DNA from: Siphonodentalium dalli
Taxonomy: Eukaryota; Mollusca; Scaphopoda; Gadilida; Siphonodentaliidae
DNA length: 64,000 nt
Assembly (NCBI GenBank): GCA_032622095.1
Contig: CP136067.1
Span: forward strand, 76,164,705-76,228,704
Direction of reading: 5' to 3'
Below, piece by piece: positions 1 to 12,800 of this stretch. The translations under genes and the position numbers were made by a program. The number at the start of each line of letters is the position of its first letter. Position 1 is the first letter of the stretch. Under the pieces are notes generated by a model. The model did no database searches. It worked only from the letters and a program-made list of their open reading frames with translations, and was not told where the DNA came from.

Positions 1-735
1 TGTAATGGCATTAGTTTTTCAATTTTCAAAAAATGTTAAACAATATATATATATAATTGACCATGGAGTTAAATACAATTTTTTTTTAATTTTTGTTAAA
101 TATTTTAATAAAAAAAAACAATTCCACAGTTTTTTTAAATATTCTTTTATTTTTTAATATATCATTTCTTTTCTATTCTTTTCTTTTTTGGTTATATTTT
201 TTTTAGTTATGTCCCTGGCCCCACCCACATTTGACCCAGTGACCTCATTTGAACAAATCTGAACCCCAGTCAACCAAGGATCCTTCATACCAAATATGAA
301 CCCATTTGGCCTGATGGTATTTGAGAAGATGTTTAAAAGAATTACTAAGGAGGGAAAGAGTTATGGCCCTGGTTTCTCAACTAATCAACCTGGTGACCTC
401 ATTTGAACAAATCTGAATGTGAGTCACATAGGGAACATCCACACCAAATATGAACCCATTAGGCCTTATGATTCTGGAAAAGAAGTCGTTCTAAGAATTA
501 CTATCAAGGAATAGAGTTGTGGCCCTGCTTTCGCAACTATTTGACCCAGTGACCTCATTTGAACAAATCTGAATAAGAGTCACCTAGGAAACATCCACAC
601 CAAATATGAACCAATTCGGTCCAATGGAACTTCAGAAGAAGATGTTCAAAGAATTGTTGACGGACGGATGGATGGACGACGGACGAGGAGTGATGACTAT
701 AGCTCCACCGGAGACTTCGTCTCAGGTGAGCTAAA
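1..735 (+). mobile_element. Pearl-like interspersed repeat, family 1, copy A
   Basis: AT-rich head, then about three units of roughly 155 bp (each with GACCCAGTGACCTCATTTGA and ACCAAATATGAACC), then GGAC/GGAT microsatellite (659-690) and a terminal hairpin at 700-733. Nearly the same sequence recurs at 19674-20280. The layout fits the bivalve Pearl/Helentron-associated type; the assignment is from general knowledge of that layout. Confidence 0.75.
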
Positions 736-2155
736 AACTATACGTTTGAGTAATGTAAAACATGTAAACTGCTGTATTTGCATGTGCGTTAGCAATATTC
801 AGTGCAGAATCTTTGTGCGCCCAATACAAATGGCGCCAGGACACCTCGCAAAAAAGAGGAGCTCCTCTTAAAATCATTCTAGGCGAGTGGCGAGTATCTC
901 TCCCAAAAAATGTTGAGGCGAGTAGCATCCCACAGGAGATGCCAAAGGCATCTCTCGAAGGCCTGAGGGGGGAAGTACGGGAGGGGGTCAGAGGGCCTCC
1001 CCTGCCTCCTGCGGAATTTTTTTGAATATTAGATGCTCCGAGATTGAATCTGGAGCCTTTTAATGCTCCAATCAGTGAACAACATGTTATTTTGTGACTT
1101 AAGTCACTATAGTCATTTATCGGCATCGACCATGTACTTCGACCACTGTATTTATCGTTTATTCAATATCTTGACTGATATCATTAATATAAACAAATGA
1201 GGCCAACGGTTTTTCTGCTTTTTGACAGCAAATCAATCTAATTAATGGGTCATACATTTTGAATTAATTCCTCGTTCTATTTTAGCAAATAGTGCATATA
1301 ATAAAAAGAAAACCTTCGTGCTTTGAGTGAATATCGGAATTACCTCATTCGTGGTCACAGAGCGATACTGGAATCATCACTCAAGGTCGTGGCCTTTAGG
1401 CCACTCGTGATGATTCCAGTATCTCACTGTGACCACTCATGAGATACTTCCAGTATTCAACCAAAACACGCAGGTATCCTCTGTATAAGTTAAAAAAGCC
1501 ATGATAAACTATGAGAAAAGATGAGAATGGATTTTTTTTTCATTGCAATTTATTTTCCTCGACCAAAACCGGACCCACCCCATGGTTTCAACTGTTAATG
1601 GGAGAAATTGTGGACAAAAAATTAAAATATAGAGCCCCCCTCACTTGTATAGGGCTAGAGCATGCACTACTATATGAGTCTGATTGTTTCAATTCAATTT
1701 GAAGCTGTAATTTGTCTTAGAAATGATTTTGGAAAAAAATTGCATGACATCAGAAAAAATCTGCATTCCGGGCTCGGAGACACCCACCCACCCGGTCCTT
1801 GTATCCTGTAATTTTTTTTCTCTATTGATGGTGATTCTAGATGGTATGTGCTTCTGTTTATGGGTAGGTGAAGAAGTTCTCATCCTTGGGCATTTCACAG
1901 AATCCAAGTTGGCTGCCGTGTTAGATTATGCACTAAGTTAGTTTTATTGAAGATAGTTCCTATAAAATGTATGCAAATGTATATATTATTGGGATGCTAT
2001 GACAGTTTACTACCTTTTGCACTATGAAAATTGTGACCACAATTGGAAAAACAGACAATTTTCACTCATATCACCATGTTCACTTTCTATTATTTGGAAC
2101 TGGTGGCAAATTTGGCTAGTTTTTAGCTCAACTTTTAAAAGTCTAGTTTGAGCTA
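736..2155. other. Intergenic, only the fold-back hairpin recognised
   Basis: Apart from the hairpin at 1345-1443 nothing supportable is seen; short open frames on both strands overlap each other and match nothing I know. Confidence 0.5.
1345..1443. repeat. Fold-back hairpin repeat
   Basis: Two arms around 1369 and 1400 pair through GATACTGGAATCATCAC and its complement, extended outward by GTGGTCACAG and inward by TGGCCT. The loop is only a few bases. No coding content. Confidence 0.75.
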
Positions 2156-2159
2156 TTAA

Positions 2160-3116
2160 GGGTCAGACGCACGTTTTGCCAAAAATTCCTGGTATTTCAA
2201 AATGTATTTTCTCTAAATCTATCAGGAATATCTTTGTGAAATTTTGTACAAGAGATTATTGTGGTACCATACATAAGAACCATTGGACATTTGGTTATTA
2301 TAATCTGATTTACTTTACTTTTATGACATGGAAAATCTTTAAAATTTCACTGTGTTCAGGTACCGAGAACTACTGTAAAACAGATTTTTTCCGAAAGTGC
2401 ATTTCATATATACATGATATCATATCTGAAGATCATGAGAGGAGACTTAATTTTTATTGATTCATGAAATTAAATGATTATTTTCATTCAGAAAGACAAC
2501 TACCATAAATAATTTTTTATTATTGAGAATTTTCATGCCATGCTTGTTGGTCATTGAAAAATTGGGCTCAGTTGAGTTCTGGGTCATGGGTTCATAACCA
2601 AGTTAAATCTGACCACCATATCTCTTAACACTGTGGCCTAATTTCTGTTGATTGCTCCCTGCTTGAGTGGACAGCACCACATTTGAACATTTGTTTTCAT
2701 TGGGCTGGCATATTTGTGACTGCTTTATTCTTCATTATAATACATCGGGTATGATGCTATAATATGCAATTAAAAAGCTAACTCAACATTATGATACAAA
2801 TGAAGCCTCCTCTCATGGAGTCAAGACAATATGCTATTTGATGGTTGACATGTTGTTTGAAATTATAAATTTTTCTGGCAGTTCTCGGTACCTAAAGGGA
2901 CAGAAACAAAACAAATATTTTCAACCTCTCAAATGTATTAAAATCCATTATTGTTATTGTCTCTTTATAATTGCTCTGATTCTATATATAATGAAAATTA
3001 TCATATGTAAAATTCAAGATTTTTCACCAGATAGATCCAGAGAAATTCTTTGTTGAAAATCACTTGCCATTTCTGGCTGGATTTACTGTGATTTATGCAA
3101 AACGTGCGTCTCCCCC
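2160..3116. mobile_element. TTAA-flanked fold-back element
   Basis: Flanked by TTAA on both sides (2156-2159 and 3117-3120). Ends GGGTCAGACGCACGTTTTGC and GCAAAACGTGCGTCTCCCCC are inverted repeats, and arms of roughly 340 bp remain alignable inward, including GGTACCGAGAACT (about 2360) against AGTTCTCGGTACC (about 2880). No transposase. TTAA target duplication suggests piggyBac-type mobilisation. Confidence 0.75.
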
Positions 3117-3122
3117 TTAACA

Positions 3123-4270
3123 TTGGTTGCTCATCCATGTCCAGGTGCACATTTGAGCCTTAGGTGGTCAGGGAAGGAGACTAAGACAAAAGAAAAACAT
3201 GGCCACAGCAGCCATCTTGGATTCTACTCTTTGCATGACTTAAATTCTTTGGCACACCATACATACCACATCCGATCATCACCGAACGTGATATGGATCT
3301 TCTGGGTTACCATTGGATGGGAGCCATAAATTTTTACGAATTATGTTGAAAAACATGCCTTCTTGTAATTTACTCTTTGCATGACTAAATCTTTCGGAAT
3401 GCCCTACAGGCCACATCCCTTATCCGATCATTAAACTTCATACGGATCTTCTTGGTGACCTCTAGATGGGAGCCATCTATTTTTACAAAAATTTATTCAA
3501 ACGTTGCCACGAGCAACCATCTTGGATTTTATCTTTGCATCACTAAATACTTTGGCATGCCCTACAACCAACATTTTTCATCCAATTGATCCCAAACTTC
3601 ATATTGCCTTTCGGGTTGACCTGTGGTTTGGCTGCCCACAAGATGGGAGCCATCAAATTCTTCCGAATTTTTTTTTTTTTTTAAACATGGTCGATGTTGT
3701 CATCTAGTAAGTATTACATAGACATTCTAACTTTCCACATTCCTTATCGATCCATTATCTCACATTTGACAAGTTGAGCTTCAGTGTCACTAACATTTCC
3801 AGTCTATTATCCATGTGTTAGCCTGTTCTCGAGGATTGCCTGATTTTCCAGTAATTGATGCACCTTTTCAAACTTTCGACAATATGTCTAAATCCTTTGG
3901 CATACCCTGCAGACCACATCCCTCATCCAATTGTCACCAAACTTCATATGGATCTTCTAGGTGACCACTAGATGGGAGCCATCAAATTTGTCCGAATTTT
4001 GTTTAAAAAAAAAAAAAAAAAAACATGGCCTCACGCGGCCATCTTAGATTTCACATCTGAATCAGACATTTATAATATTGGACAAATGTTCTGAAAATTT
4101 ACAGGCATGTTAAGGATCACTTCTAGATGGGGAAATAATTTGAACGTTATTCAAATAAAAACATGGTCGCCGGCAGCCAACTTGGAGTTTACTCTTTGCT
4201 GATGCTAAATACTTTGGCATGCTCCACAGCCAACAGTTTTTCCCCCCCAATTGATCCTAAACTTCTTGGG
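3123..4270 (-). mobile_element. Pearl-like repeat, family 2 (reverse orientation)
   Basis: Four to five diverged units of about 165 bp containing GCCATCTTGGATT, ACTCTTTGCATGAC, ACTTCATATGGATCTTCT and AGATGGGAGCCATC. This is the reverse complement of the unit in the array at 37.5-39.7 kb and of copies at 14.44, 21.85, 24.7, 42.85 and 44.55 kb. Confidence 0.7.
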
Positions 4271-6650
4271 TTGACCTCTGGCATTCCTTATCGCTCTATT
4301 GGCTGTAATGTGTGACAGAACCCTCTCTCCATGTTGAGCTACAGTGTCATTGACACTTATAATTCTTTTTTACTTCACATAAACAAACCACAATCGTTTA
4401 CGTAGTCACTTGGACATCTTAAGTCTAATACTGTGTTAATTATCGCTATTTAGTTATCAACATTTTGTTCTACCCCGATTTGTCTATCAGAGAATTATTT
4501 TTTTAAATATAGGGACAGGTTTTATGATCACCTCTAGAGGGAAGCTATCGAGTTTGAATGATTTTCTATTAAAAACATTGCCACTGGCAGGCATCTTGGA
4601 TTTTGCATGACTAAATCCTTAATCATACCCAATAATCATTATATCCCAGCCAATTGATCTCATATCCCAGCCGATTTTCAGGTTAACATCATTCCAGTCC
4701 TACCACTGTTACAACATATTTCATTGCTAATACAATGGCCAGATTCTTCGCATAATTTAAATTTAAATTGGCATGATCTGTTGATGATAGCTGTTTGTGA
4801 TTACAAGCCTGTAAATAACTGAGATTGGAGTTTGACACAATATCAGGTATATATGCCAATTATTTGCAGGCCTGTATAATTTCTTTCATGGTTATATTGT
4901 AATTAAGATAAGAAAAAAAGATTTGATTAAATATTTAATTTTTCCGGCTGGTCAACATTATCATACAACAAGATATACATAAAATTATACACATGATGCT
5001 GTTGTATCATACATACATGAGACACATTCATTCTTGCATTCATTCAACCAGATTTAATTCACCCTAATTAGCTACAAAAACATAGCACAACATGAATCAA
5101 TGGCAAGATGTATGATGCCACATAGTGTAATTTACAGGACATTCGATCAGTGCACATTTGTTGCGGTTTATAGTCTATTCAGTCATAAGTCCGTATCACT
5201 ACATCAGATTCATTTGTGGAAGTGTGCAGATGGTTAATTTCACTGGGGTAATGCTTCATTGCATGTAGAAATCACTGAATGACAGTTTATGGGCTCATGT
5301 CTACCCCAATGTCACTGGTTTGGGAAATGGGATATCAGCCACATATTGCCGATAATTGAACCAATTTGGGTATGCCTGCACTTAGATGTCCATCTTGGCA
5401 CATGATATTTACAAGCAGCCTGTGCATAGGGTAAATGATATTGCAAGAGCATAACAATAACATTCAACTGAATATTCTGCCTTGACCTGGAGACCATATT
5501 TTGTTAAATTTCAGATAAACAAATGCTTGTCAAGGAAAATGCCGTTATTAAAGATTTCTTATTGTGTTCAAGAATGTTATTTCAGAAAATGGACATAATT
5601 GAAAGTGAGCAATGACAATAAAGATTGGTTATCTATGGAAATATCAAAGCAGTTTGAAATAGGATTGTAATGGCTAACTCTTAACATTTTCCTGAAACAG
5701 ATAAAACACAACAGTATTAGCACTAATCCATTGATTAAAAAATAAGAGAAAGAAAAAATATTAAAAGAATATATATCAAAATGACTTTCCAATGTTTGAT
5801 TCACCTCACACAACATCAGATGATACAACCAGTATATTTTATTTGCCTGATAAGACCATATGAGAAACTCCACATGAAGTTAATGTAACTTAATCAAAAC
5901 TGAGTGAATTTCAAGAAAAAGTGAACAGAAACACACTTAAACAACATAACATTAACTACAACAATATGTGATCATGCATTCATACCAACGGACATGTCTT
6001 GAGACCAGCACAGTCACACATGCACAGACACTGGACAACAGCTCAATACATTATGAGGCATTAACGTTTAGGCCACATAAATCAAATGTTTCTTTTTTTT
6101 CCATCTCGTTAATATCCAGCACAACCTTTATTTAGGAGTTTTAGAATCTTGGAATCTAACAAAATAAATACAATTTTTCACCCCCTCCCAATTAGTAACA
6201 TCTTCATCTCAGGTGGCAATCTGAAGGCATGATCAAATAAATAAATTCTGACAAAACAATCTGATGCTCAGGTTATCAAAAAAGCAATTATCACCTATTA
6301 TATACTCCAGTAGATCATAGAATATTTTCTGTTTACCCCTGCTTTCACACATTTGCTAGTGTTTAAAATTGTTCACCGGAAATCCATTGATTGGTAGACT
6401 AGTATTTGTGGATAAATTCTACAAGGTCTCAGATAATTACTTCCAATAAGTAACTATTTCTCCCCACCCTATATTAGCGGACACTGATATTAGGTGAATT
6501 GTTTGCGTTTAATTCTGAAGAGCTTTCTTTCCTAGTGAAAAATTGTGTTATATTGCTTGAGTGTTGTTGAGAAATAATCCTCCATGTTCAGACTAATATG
6601 TATTGAAGAAAACATGTTTCAATTCAGGGTACGTTCTAACTTCTGTGTAA
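4271..6650. other. 3' flank of STT3B without recognised features
   Basis: AT-rich sequence with no convincing gene, RNA or element ends. Part of it may be a long STT3B 3' UTR. Confidence 0.5.
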
Positions 6651-6654
6651 TAGT

Positions 6655-6660
6655 TTTATT
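6655..6660 (-). promoter_or_regulatory. Candidate STT3B polyadenylation signal
   Basis: AATAAA on the minus strand, 92 bases past the stop codon and the first such hexamer downstream. Another lies near 6128, so a longer 3' UTR is possible. Confidence 0.5.
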
Positions 6661-6752
6661 CTGTATGTCACTATTTTAGTTTAAATGAGAATTTAGCTGA
6701 TATCAGACAGTGGACTATCACCATTTGGCCTCATAGCAGGATCCTGTTTTTT

Positions 6753-6827
6753 CTATGTTTTCTTTGACTTCTTGGTGCCTTTAATTACTTTAGGCTTATT
6801 CTTTATAGAACCTGTCTTCTTTTTAAC
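6753..6827 (-). CDS. STT3B: STT3B exon 17 (basic C-terminal tail)
   Basis: Residues 749-772 and stop. Acceptor TTTTCAG at 6830-6828, then [20 protein letters not shown] and SKKT, then TAG at 6755-6753. The Lys-rich composition and ending resemble the STT3B tail and are absent from STT3A. The exon is 8.1 kb from exon 16 and too short for routine ORF calls; the phase fits exactly. Confidence 0.92.
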   Translation of the reverse strand, partial: VKKKTGSIKNKPKVIKGTKKSKKT

Positions 6828-9800
6828 CTGAAAACAGTGAAACTGAAATGTCACTTTCTTACAATCCAGTTCATTCATTTAAATATCCACGGTCAGATTT
6901 GACACCCCTAAATTATTATTTCTTCACCGCAGGAGCAAAACAATATTTATTTTAAGTCAGGAAAGTCACCTGTCAAAGTTTACTGTTTTTGCAATCTATT
7001 AATTTCATCCACCTCAAATTTTGTCGGGCTAGCAAACATTCCACTGGCTTCTATATAGAAATATATACGGACATGCGCGAGAACAAAATGACAGTATCTT
7101 GTCGTAATTGGCTGCGAATGCATACATATACTTATTCCCAAATCAGTAATCATGTTTTATTTATGAAACTTAACATGTAGTAGCCACATACTTTCATTTT
7201 ATCATCCAATATGACTCAGAAAAACTATCACTGAATATTGTTTTTTCTGTGGTGGAGGCAATACAGTTTGTAATTTTATTTTTTATTAAAGATGCATAAT
7301 CCGATTAAAGGTACTCAACCCGATAAAACTCCTCTCAATTACTATTTCAATGGCTTCGGGGGTCAAAAATATTTGATTCGAGTCGAGGAAGTCACCCATC
7401 AAAGCTCAGATTTGTTAGATATCGATTTTAGAAATCTATTATTTTTCATTATCGGGAATACTATCTGGCCCAGTACTCAATCAAAATTGCGTTAAAATTA
7501 CCACTTGATTTTAGAGTTATTCATCCTTGTCTGTTTGAATAGATTTGGAGTACACATCCAGAGCAGATTACGGCAGTTATTGGTACTCATCTCGAGAACA
7601 TAACAAATTTGAAAAATTAATATCTAATAACTCTGAGCTTTGTTTGATGGGTTCCTCGACTCGAATCAAATATTTTTTACCCCCAAAGCCAAAGAAATAG
7701 TAATATAGGACCCTCTGATCGGATTGTTGTTGTTGGAATCTGTTGAGATGGGGACCCTCTTTACGGGTTGAGTACCTTTAAGCTCCCCTCAATTACTATT
7801 TATTTGGATTCGGGGGTAAAAAAAATTATTTGATTCGATTCGAGGAACCCACCTATCAAATTGCGGATGAAGATGGATAACTCTAAAATCAAGAGGCTTT
7901 CTGTTAATAATAAGGCCAAATTTCGTCGAAAAACAAGTTGATAAATAACACGTGTCGGGCAATTTTATACTATAGTTGACAGTGGTTAGCATTATTTTTG
8001 GGCAATTAATTGATTCTGATAACTGAAGCGGCATTTCTAAAAATGTTGTTGTTGGAATCTGATTATATGGGGACCATCGAATCGGATTGAGTATGTTTAA
8101 ATTACCTAGTTTATTTCCCCACAAACCCACCTGAAATTGTTCTTACCTCAACATCTAATGGTCATCTACTATCACCTTATCATTTGATATGAATATGTGA
8201 CTCAGAAAAACAATCATTGTTGACAATGAAGCATGTATATATTTTCTGTGTAAGAGGCAACAAGGTGAAATGTTCATACAAGTCCAACAAGGGCTTTAAC
8301 TCTGGTAAGAATTATATATAAACAAAAAATGAATAACTCTAGAACGGAAATTCGAACAAAATAATTGAATCCTCTATTCAATGTCACCATAATAGTGAAC
8401 ATCCATACAAAATTTCATTGAGATACGAGAACTACTGTTCAAGTTATGACCTGAACAGATATCGGATGGACCAAACAGCCAACATTTCCAGATAAACAAA
8501 GATGAATAACTCTAGAATGGAAAAGCCGAACAAAACAATGGAACCCTCTATTGAATGATGTCATAGTAGTGAACATCCATACCAAATTTCATTGAGATCC
8601 CAGCACAACTGTTGAAGTTACGACATGAACAGACACCAGAAGGACCAAAAAGCCAACATTTCCAGATAAACAAAGATGTATAACTCTAGAATGGAAAACC
8701 CGAACAAAACGATGGACCCCTCTATTAAATGTCCTCATAGTTGTGAACATCCATACCTAATTTCATTGAGATCCGAGCACTACTGTTCCAAGTTATGAGA
8801 TGAACAGACATCGGATGGACATACGGACGCACGCATGCACGCATGTAAAACAGTATACCCCCTTTTTTTTTTTAAAGGGGGTATAATGAACGAAACAGGT
8901 AGTATGTGGGTCTTCTATCTGGCCTATCACCATACCAAAGCACAACTAGATCCAATAGTCCACAACCGAGTTACTAGCTGAAGTGTTCGTACGGACACAA
9001 AATTCAAAAATTTCCAAGTCTAACAAGGGCCTTAACTCTGGAAAGAATAAATGGACAAACCCCATAGTATTAGGGTATCATTTCTCCACCAAGCTGAGCT
9101 ATCACTATACCAAAGGAAACCAAAATATTATACAACACCAGAGTTACAAGGTTATATATTCGTACAGACAGACGAACTCAGACTATATGCCTGGAACCTC
9201 CTGGGGTATAACAGAATTGGTTATAAATACAAAAATAGGCATTAATCTTTTAGGGCTTAACCGAATTTCAGAAGTTTTTTGTACTATCTGCATGCATAAT
9301 TTCTCTATGCTGTCTTAGAAGAAATACTTTCCACAACATATATAGATACCATGTCAGTGATGTCACATCAGTAACAATATTTAATAAAAGGCCGTCCAGC
9401 CACAGTGTCCCCACGAAAAAGTGGCTTCATTGGGGGCATTGATCAGCTTTTCTGACAAAAATAACAAGGACCCTAAATCCGATACTAAATTTCAGAACAA
9501 AATGGGTGAATCGTTCCCATATTCGAACTTGATCTGTATTTCGAGCTGATAAACTCATATACCAAATTTGATTCAGATATGATCACACAAACTAAAGTTA
9601 TCATCCGGAAACCAGAAATTGACAGGATTCTAAGTCGTAAAAGGACCATAACTCTCACAAAAATGGGCAGAGCAAACCCATATTCGACTCTGACCTGTAT
9701 TTTGGGCTGATAAACTATCATACTAAATTTGATTCAGATATGATCACACAAACTAAAGTTATCACCCGGAAACCAGAAATTGACGAGATTCTAAGTCGAA

Positions 9801-12800
9801 AAAGGGCCATGACTCTTAACAAAAATGGGTGTATTGTAGCCATATTCGAACTTGACCTGTATTTCGAGCTGATAAACGCACATTCCAAATTTGGTTCAGA
9901 TATGATCACACAAACTGAAGTTATCATCCGGAAACCAGAAATTGACCGGATTCCAAGTCGAATAAAAGGTCGGTAGACCTCATGTCCGCCTCTAAGCGTC
10001 GGCTCGATACGACCGTTTGCGCATAAAAACCTGTCTTTAGTGCTAGTAAACCTACATACCAAATTTAATTTCATTCAGTACACAACCTCAAATTGGCAAA
10101 AATTCTAAGTAAAAAAGGGACATAACTCTGGTGAAAATTGGCAGGCGGAACCGAATTCAAACTTGACCTGTGTTTTGCTGGGAGAAAGACACATACCAAA
10201 TTTGGTTTAAATCTGATTAACTCTACTAAAGTTATCATCCGGACACCAACTTTTGGGGTTTTATATGTCGGGTCGGCTGACAAAACAAAAAAGGGCCATA
10301 ACTCTCGCAAAAATTATCGGATTAAACCGAAATTCGAATTTGAGCTGTATTTTGATATAAGTAATCCACAAAAAAACGGGTTTTGCATATAAACAATCCA
10401 AAATCAAGTTATCATCCGGAAACCAAAAAATAGAAGAAAAACTGAATTTTCTATGTCGAAAAAGGGGCATAACTCTGCCAAAAATGGTCGGGCAGAACCC
10501 AAGTTCGAACTTGACCTGTGTTTTGCTGGGAGAAAGTAAAATACCAAATTTGGTTTGAATCCGATTAACTCTACTAAAGTTATCATCCGGAAACCATTGA
10601 ACTTTCAGGGGTTTTCTAAGTAAAAAAAGGGGCATAACTCTGGTGAAAATTGGCGGACGGAACCAGAATTTGAACTTGTCCTGTCTTTTCTGCTAGTAAA
10701 CCCACATACCAAATTTAATTTAATTTGGTTCTCTCTAACTAAAGTTATCATCCGGAAACCTCGAACGCACGCACGGCTCCACGGACAAGCTGATTATAAT
10801 TATAATAGTCCTCCGAACCCGTTGGGTCGGCGGACAAAAATGGGTGTATTGTAGCCATATTCGAACTTTACCTGTATATAGGGCTGATAAACTCACATAC
10901 CAAATTTGGTTCAGATATGATCACACAAACTTAAGTTATCATCCGGAAACCAGAATATTACAAGATTCTACGTAAAAAAGGGCCATAACTCTCACAAAAA
11001 TGGGCAGAGCAAACCAATATTCGAACTTGACCTGTATTTTGGTCTGATACACTCACATATGAAATTTGCTTTTGATCTAATAACCGTAACTAAAGTTATC
11101 ATCCGGAAACCCCAGACGGACGCACGGACGGATGGACGGACGGCGCGATGCACGGCTCGACGGACGGACGGACACCGGCTATTTTAATAGTCCCCCGAAT
11201 TTTTTTTTTCGGGGGAACAAATATTAGCCGAAACAGGCTCCCTTTGGAAGCCTTTATTCAATGTCAAAATTTTGATCTGAGATAGAGCCTTTATTCAGTG
11301 GTGGCCCCTTTGATACTTAAAAAACAAACAATTTAAATTTATATAGGAGGTACGGTACAGTAGCAATGTTATATATTTTATGCCTCCGAAACATGGCGAG
11401 CATTGCTCTTAGAACATGCTTGGGACTATACAACACACCAGGCGCCTATTTTTAGAAGCAAATTTGATTTTTGAGCGGGCCGGGGTTCATATCCCACCCA
11501 ATCTCAAAAAATTTGCATTGTCTCAAAAATTTTAATTTAGATTGAACTCCTAAAACAGAATTTTTTTTTTATTAAATTGTTTTTTAAATACAAATTTTGA
11601 AAATCTCACTGTCGTAAACATCCGATAGGGTACCCCAAGTCACCACACCAAATTTGGTTGAAATCTGTCCAGGGGTAGGGGACAAAAATTGTGAACAGAC
11701 GTATGGACGGACGGACAGATCCTACTCTTTCATAAGTATAGATTTCCCACTGAGAAATGAATATAAAATGAAAGTGTCAATGAAAGTGAAGCTCAACTTG
11801 AAGAGGGGCTAATGTCAACTGTTACAGTTAAGAAGGCGTCCCATTACGTGAAATTTCAAAAATCTAAATCTCAAACAATCAAGTTGAAGGAAAAAATCAT
11901 TATCCTTTATATTAACCAATGTATGCTATAGTACTATAACAACACCTGTTCACCCTCACAATGTGAGAGATACTCCTAATTATGTTTAATAAAAAAGTGG
12001 TTTAAACAAAATAAAAACAACAATTTTCAAGGCTGATCATTGTAGTTTGACAGGAAATATTTGCAAAAAACACACTGCATTATCTAGCTTGTGAACCAAA
12101 TGATGGTATGTGCTCAGTTTACTATCTGAAATCATGCATGTCTGCAAGAAAATAAATAAAACCATAAAACAACATAATGTCTGAAAAGATGAAGCAGTAT
12201 TGAGGGTTTATATCTGTCAGATTATAGCAAATGTGGTTGAATAATATTGATATTAGGTCCTTCACACAACAACAAAAAATAGTTCTGCAAGTGGCCACCA
12301 AAAAACTAAAATATGCAATGAAAAATGTTTTATTTATTTTCTCGCAGACAGTCATGATTTCAGATTGTAAACTGAGCGCATACCTTATTTAGGTTCATAA
12401 GCTAGATAATGCAGTTCGTTTGTTGCAAATATTTCCTGTCAAACTCTCCAATGACAAGCCTTGAAACTTTGTTTTTTTATTTTTTTTAAACCACTTGTTT
12501 ACATAATTAGAAAGTATCTCATATTCTGAGGGTGAACATGTGTTGTTATATTACTATACAGGGTTTCCGTTACTACGGCATCCATCAAACGGTCTCATTC
12601 TCCTCGCTGATGATACATACATGCACCTAAAGTCAATAGCAATCTGTCGTAAAAAAAAACTGGTGAAAAAGAGGTCAATTGAACACCAGTTTGTTATGTG
12701 TACAACGTAACCCTTTTAAATAAAAGCACCAAAACTACAATGTTTGGTGTGCAGTCAAAGTGACTTTATATACAGCATATATACATATATGACAAAGTCG

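Noticed and set aside
9485-10635. Several overlapping frames of 78-124 codons
   Set aside because: They repeat the same peptide with the period of the Pearl-like unit and contain no domain.
11191-11216. Tail hairpins as classical Helitron ends
   Set aside because: No CTRR follows the hairpins, so a canonical Helitron end is not supported; a Helentron-like end remains possible.
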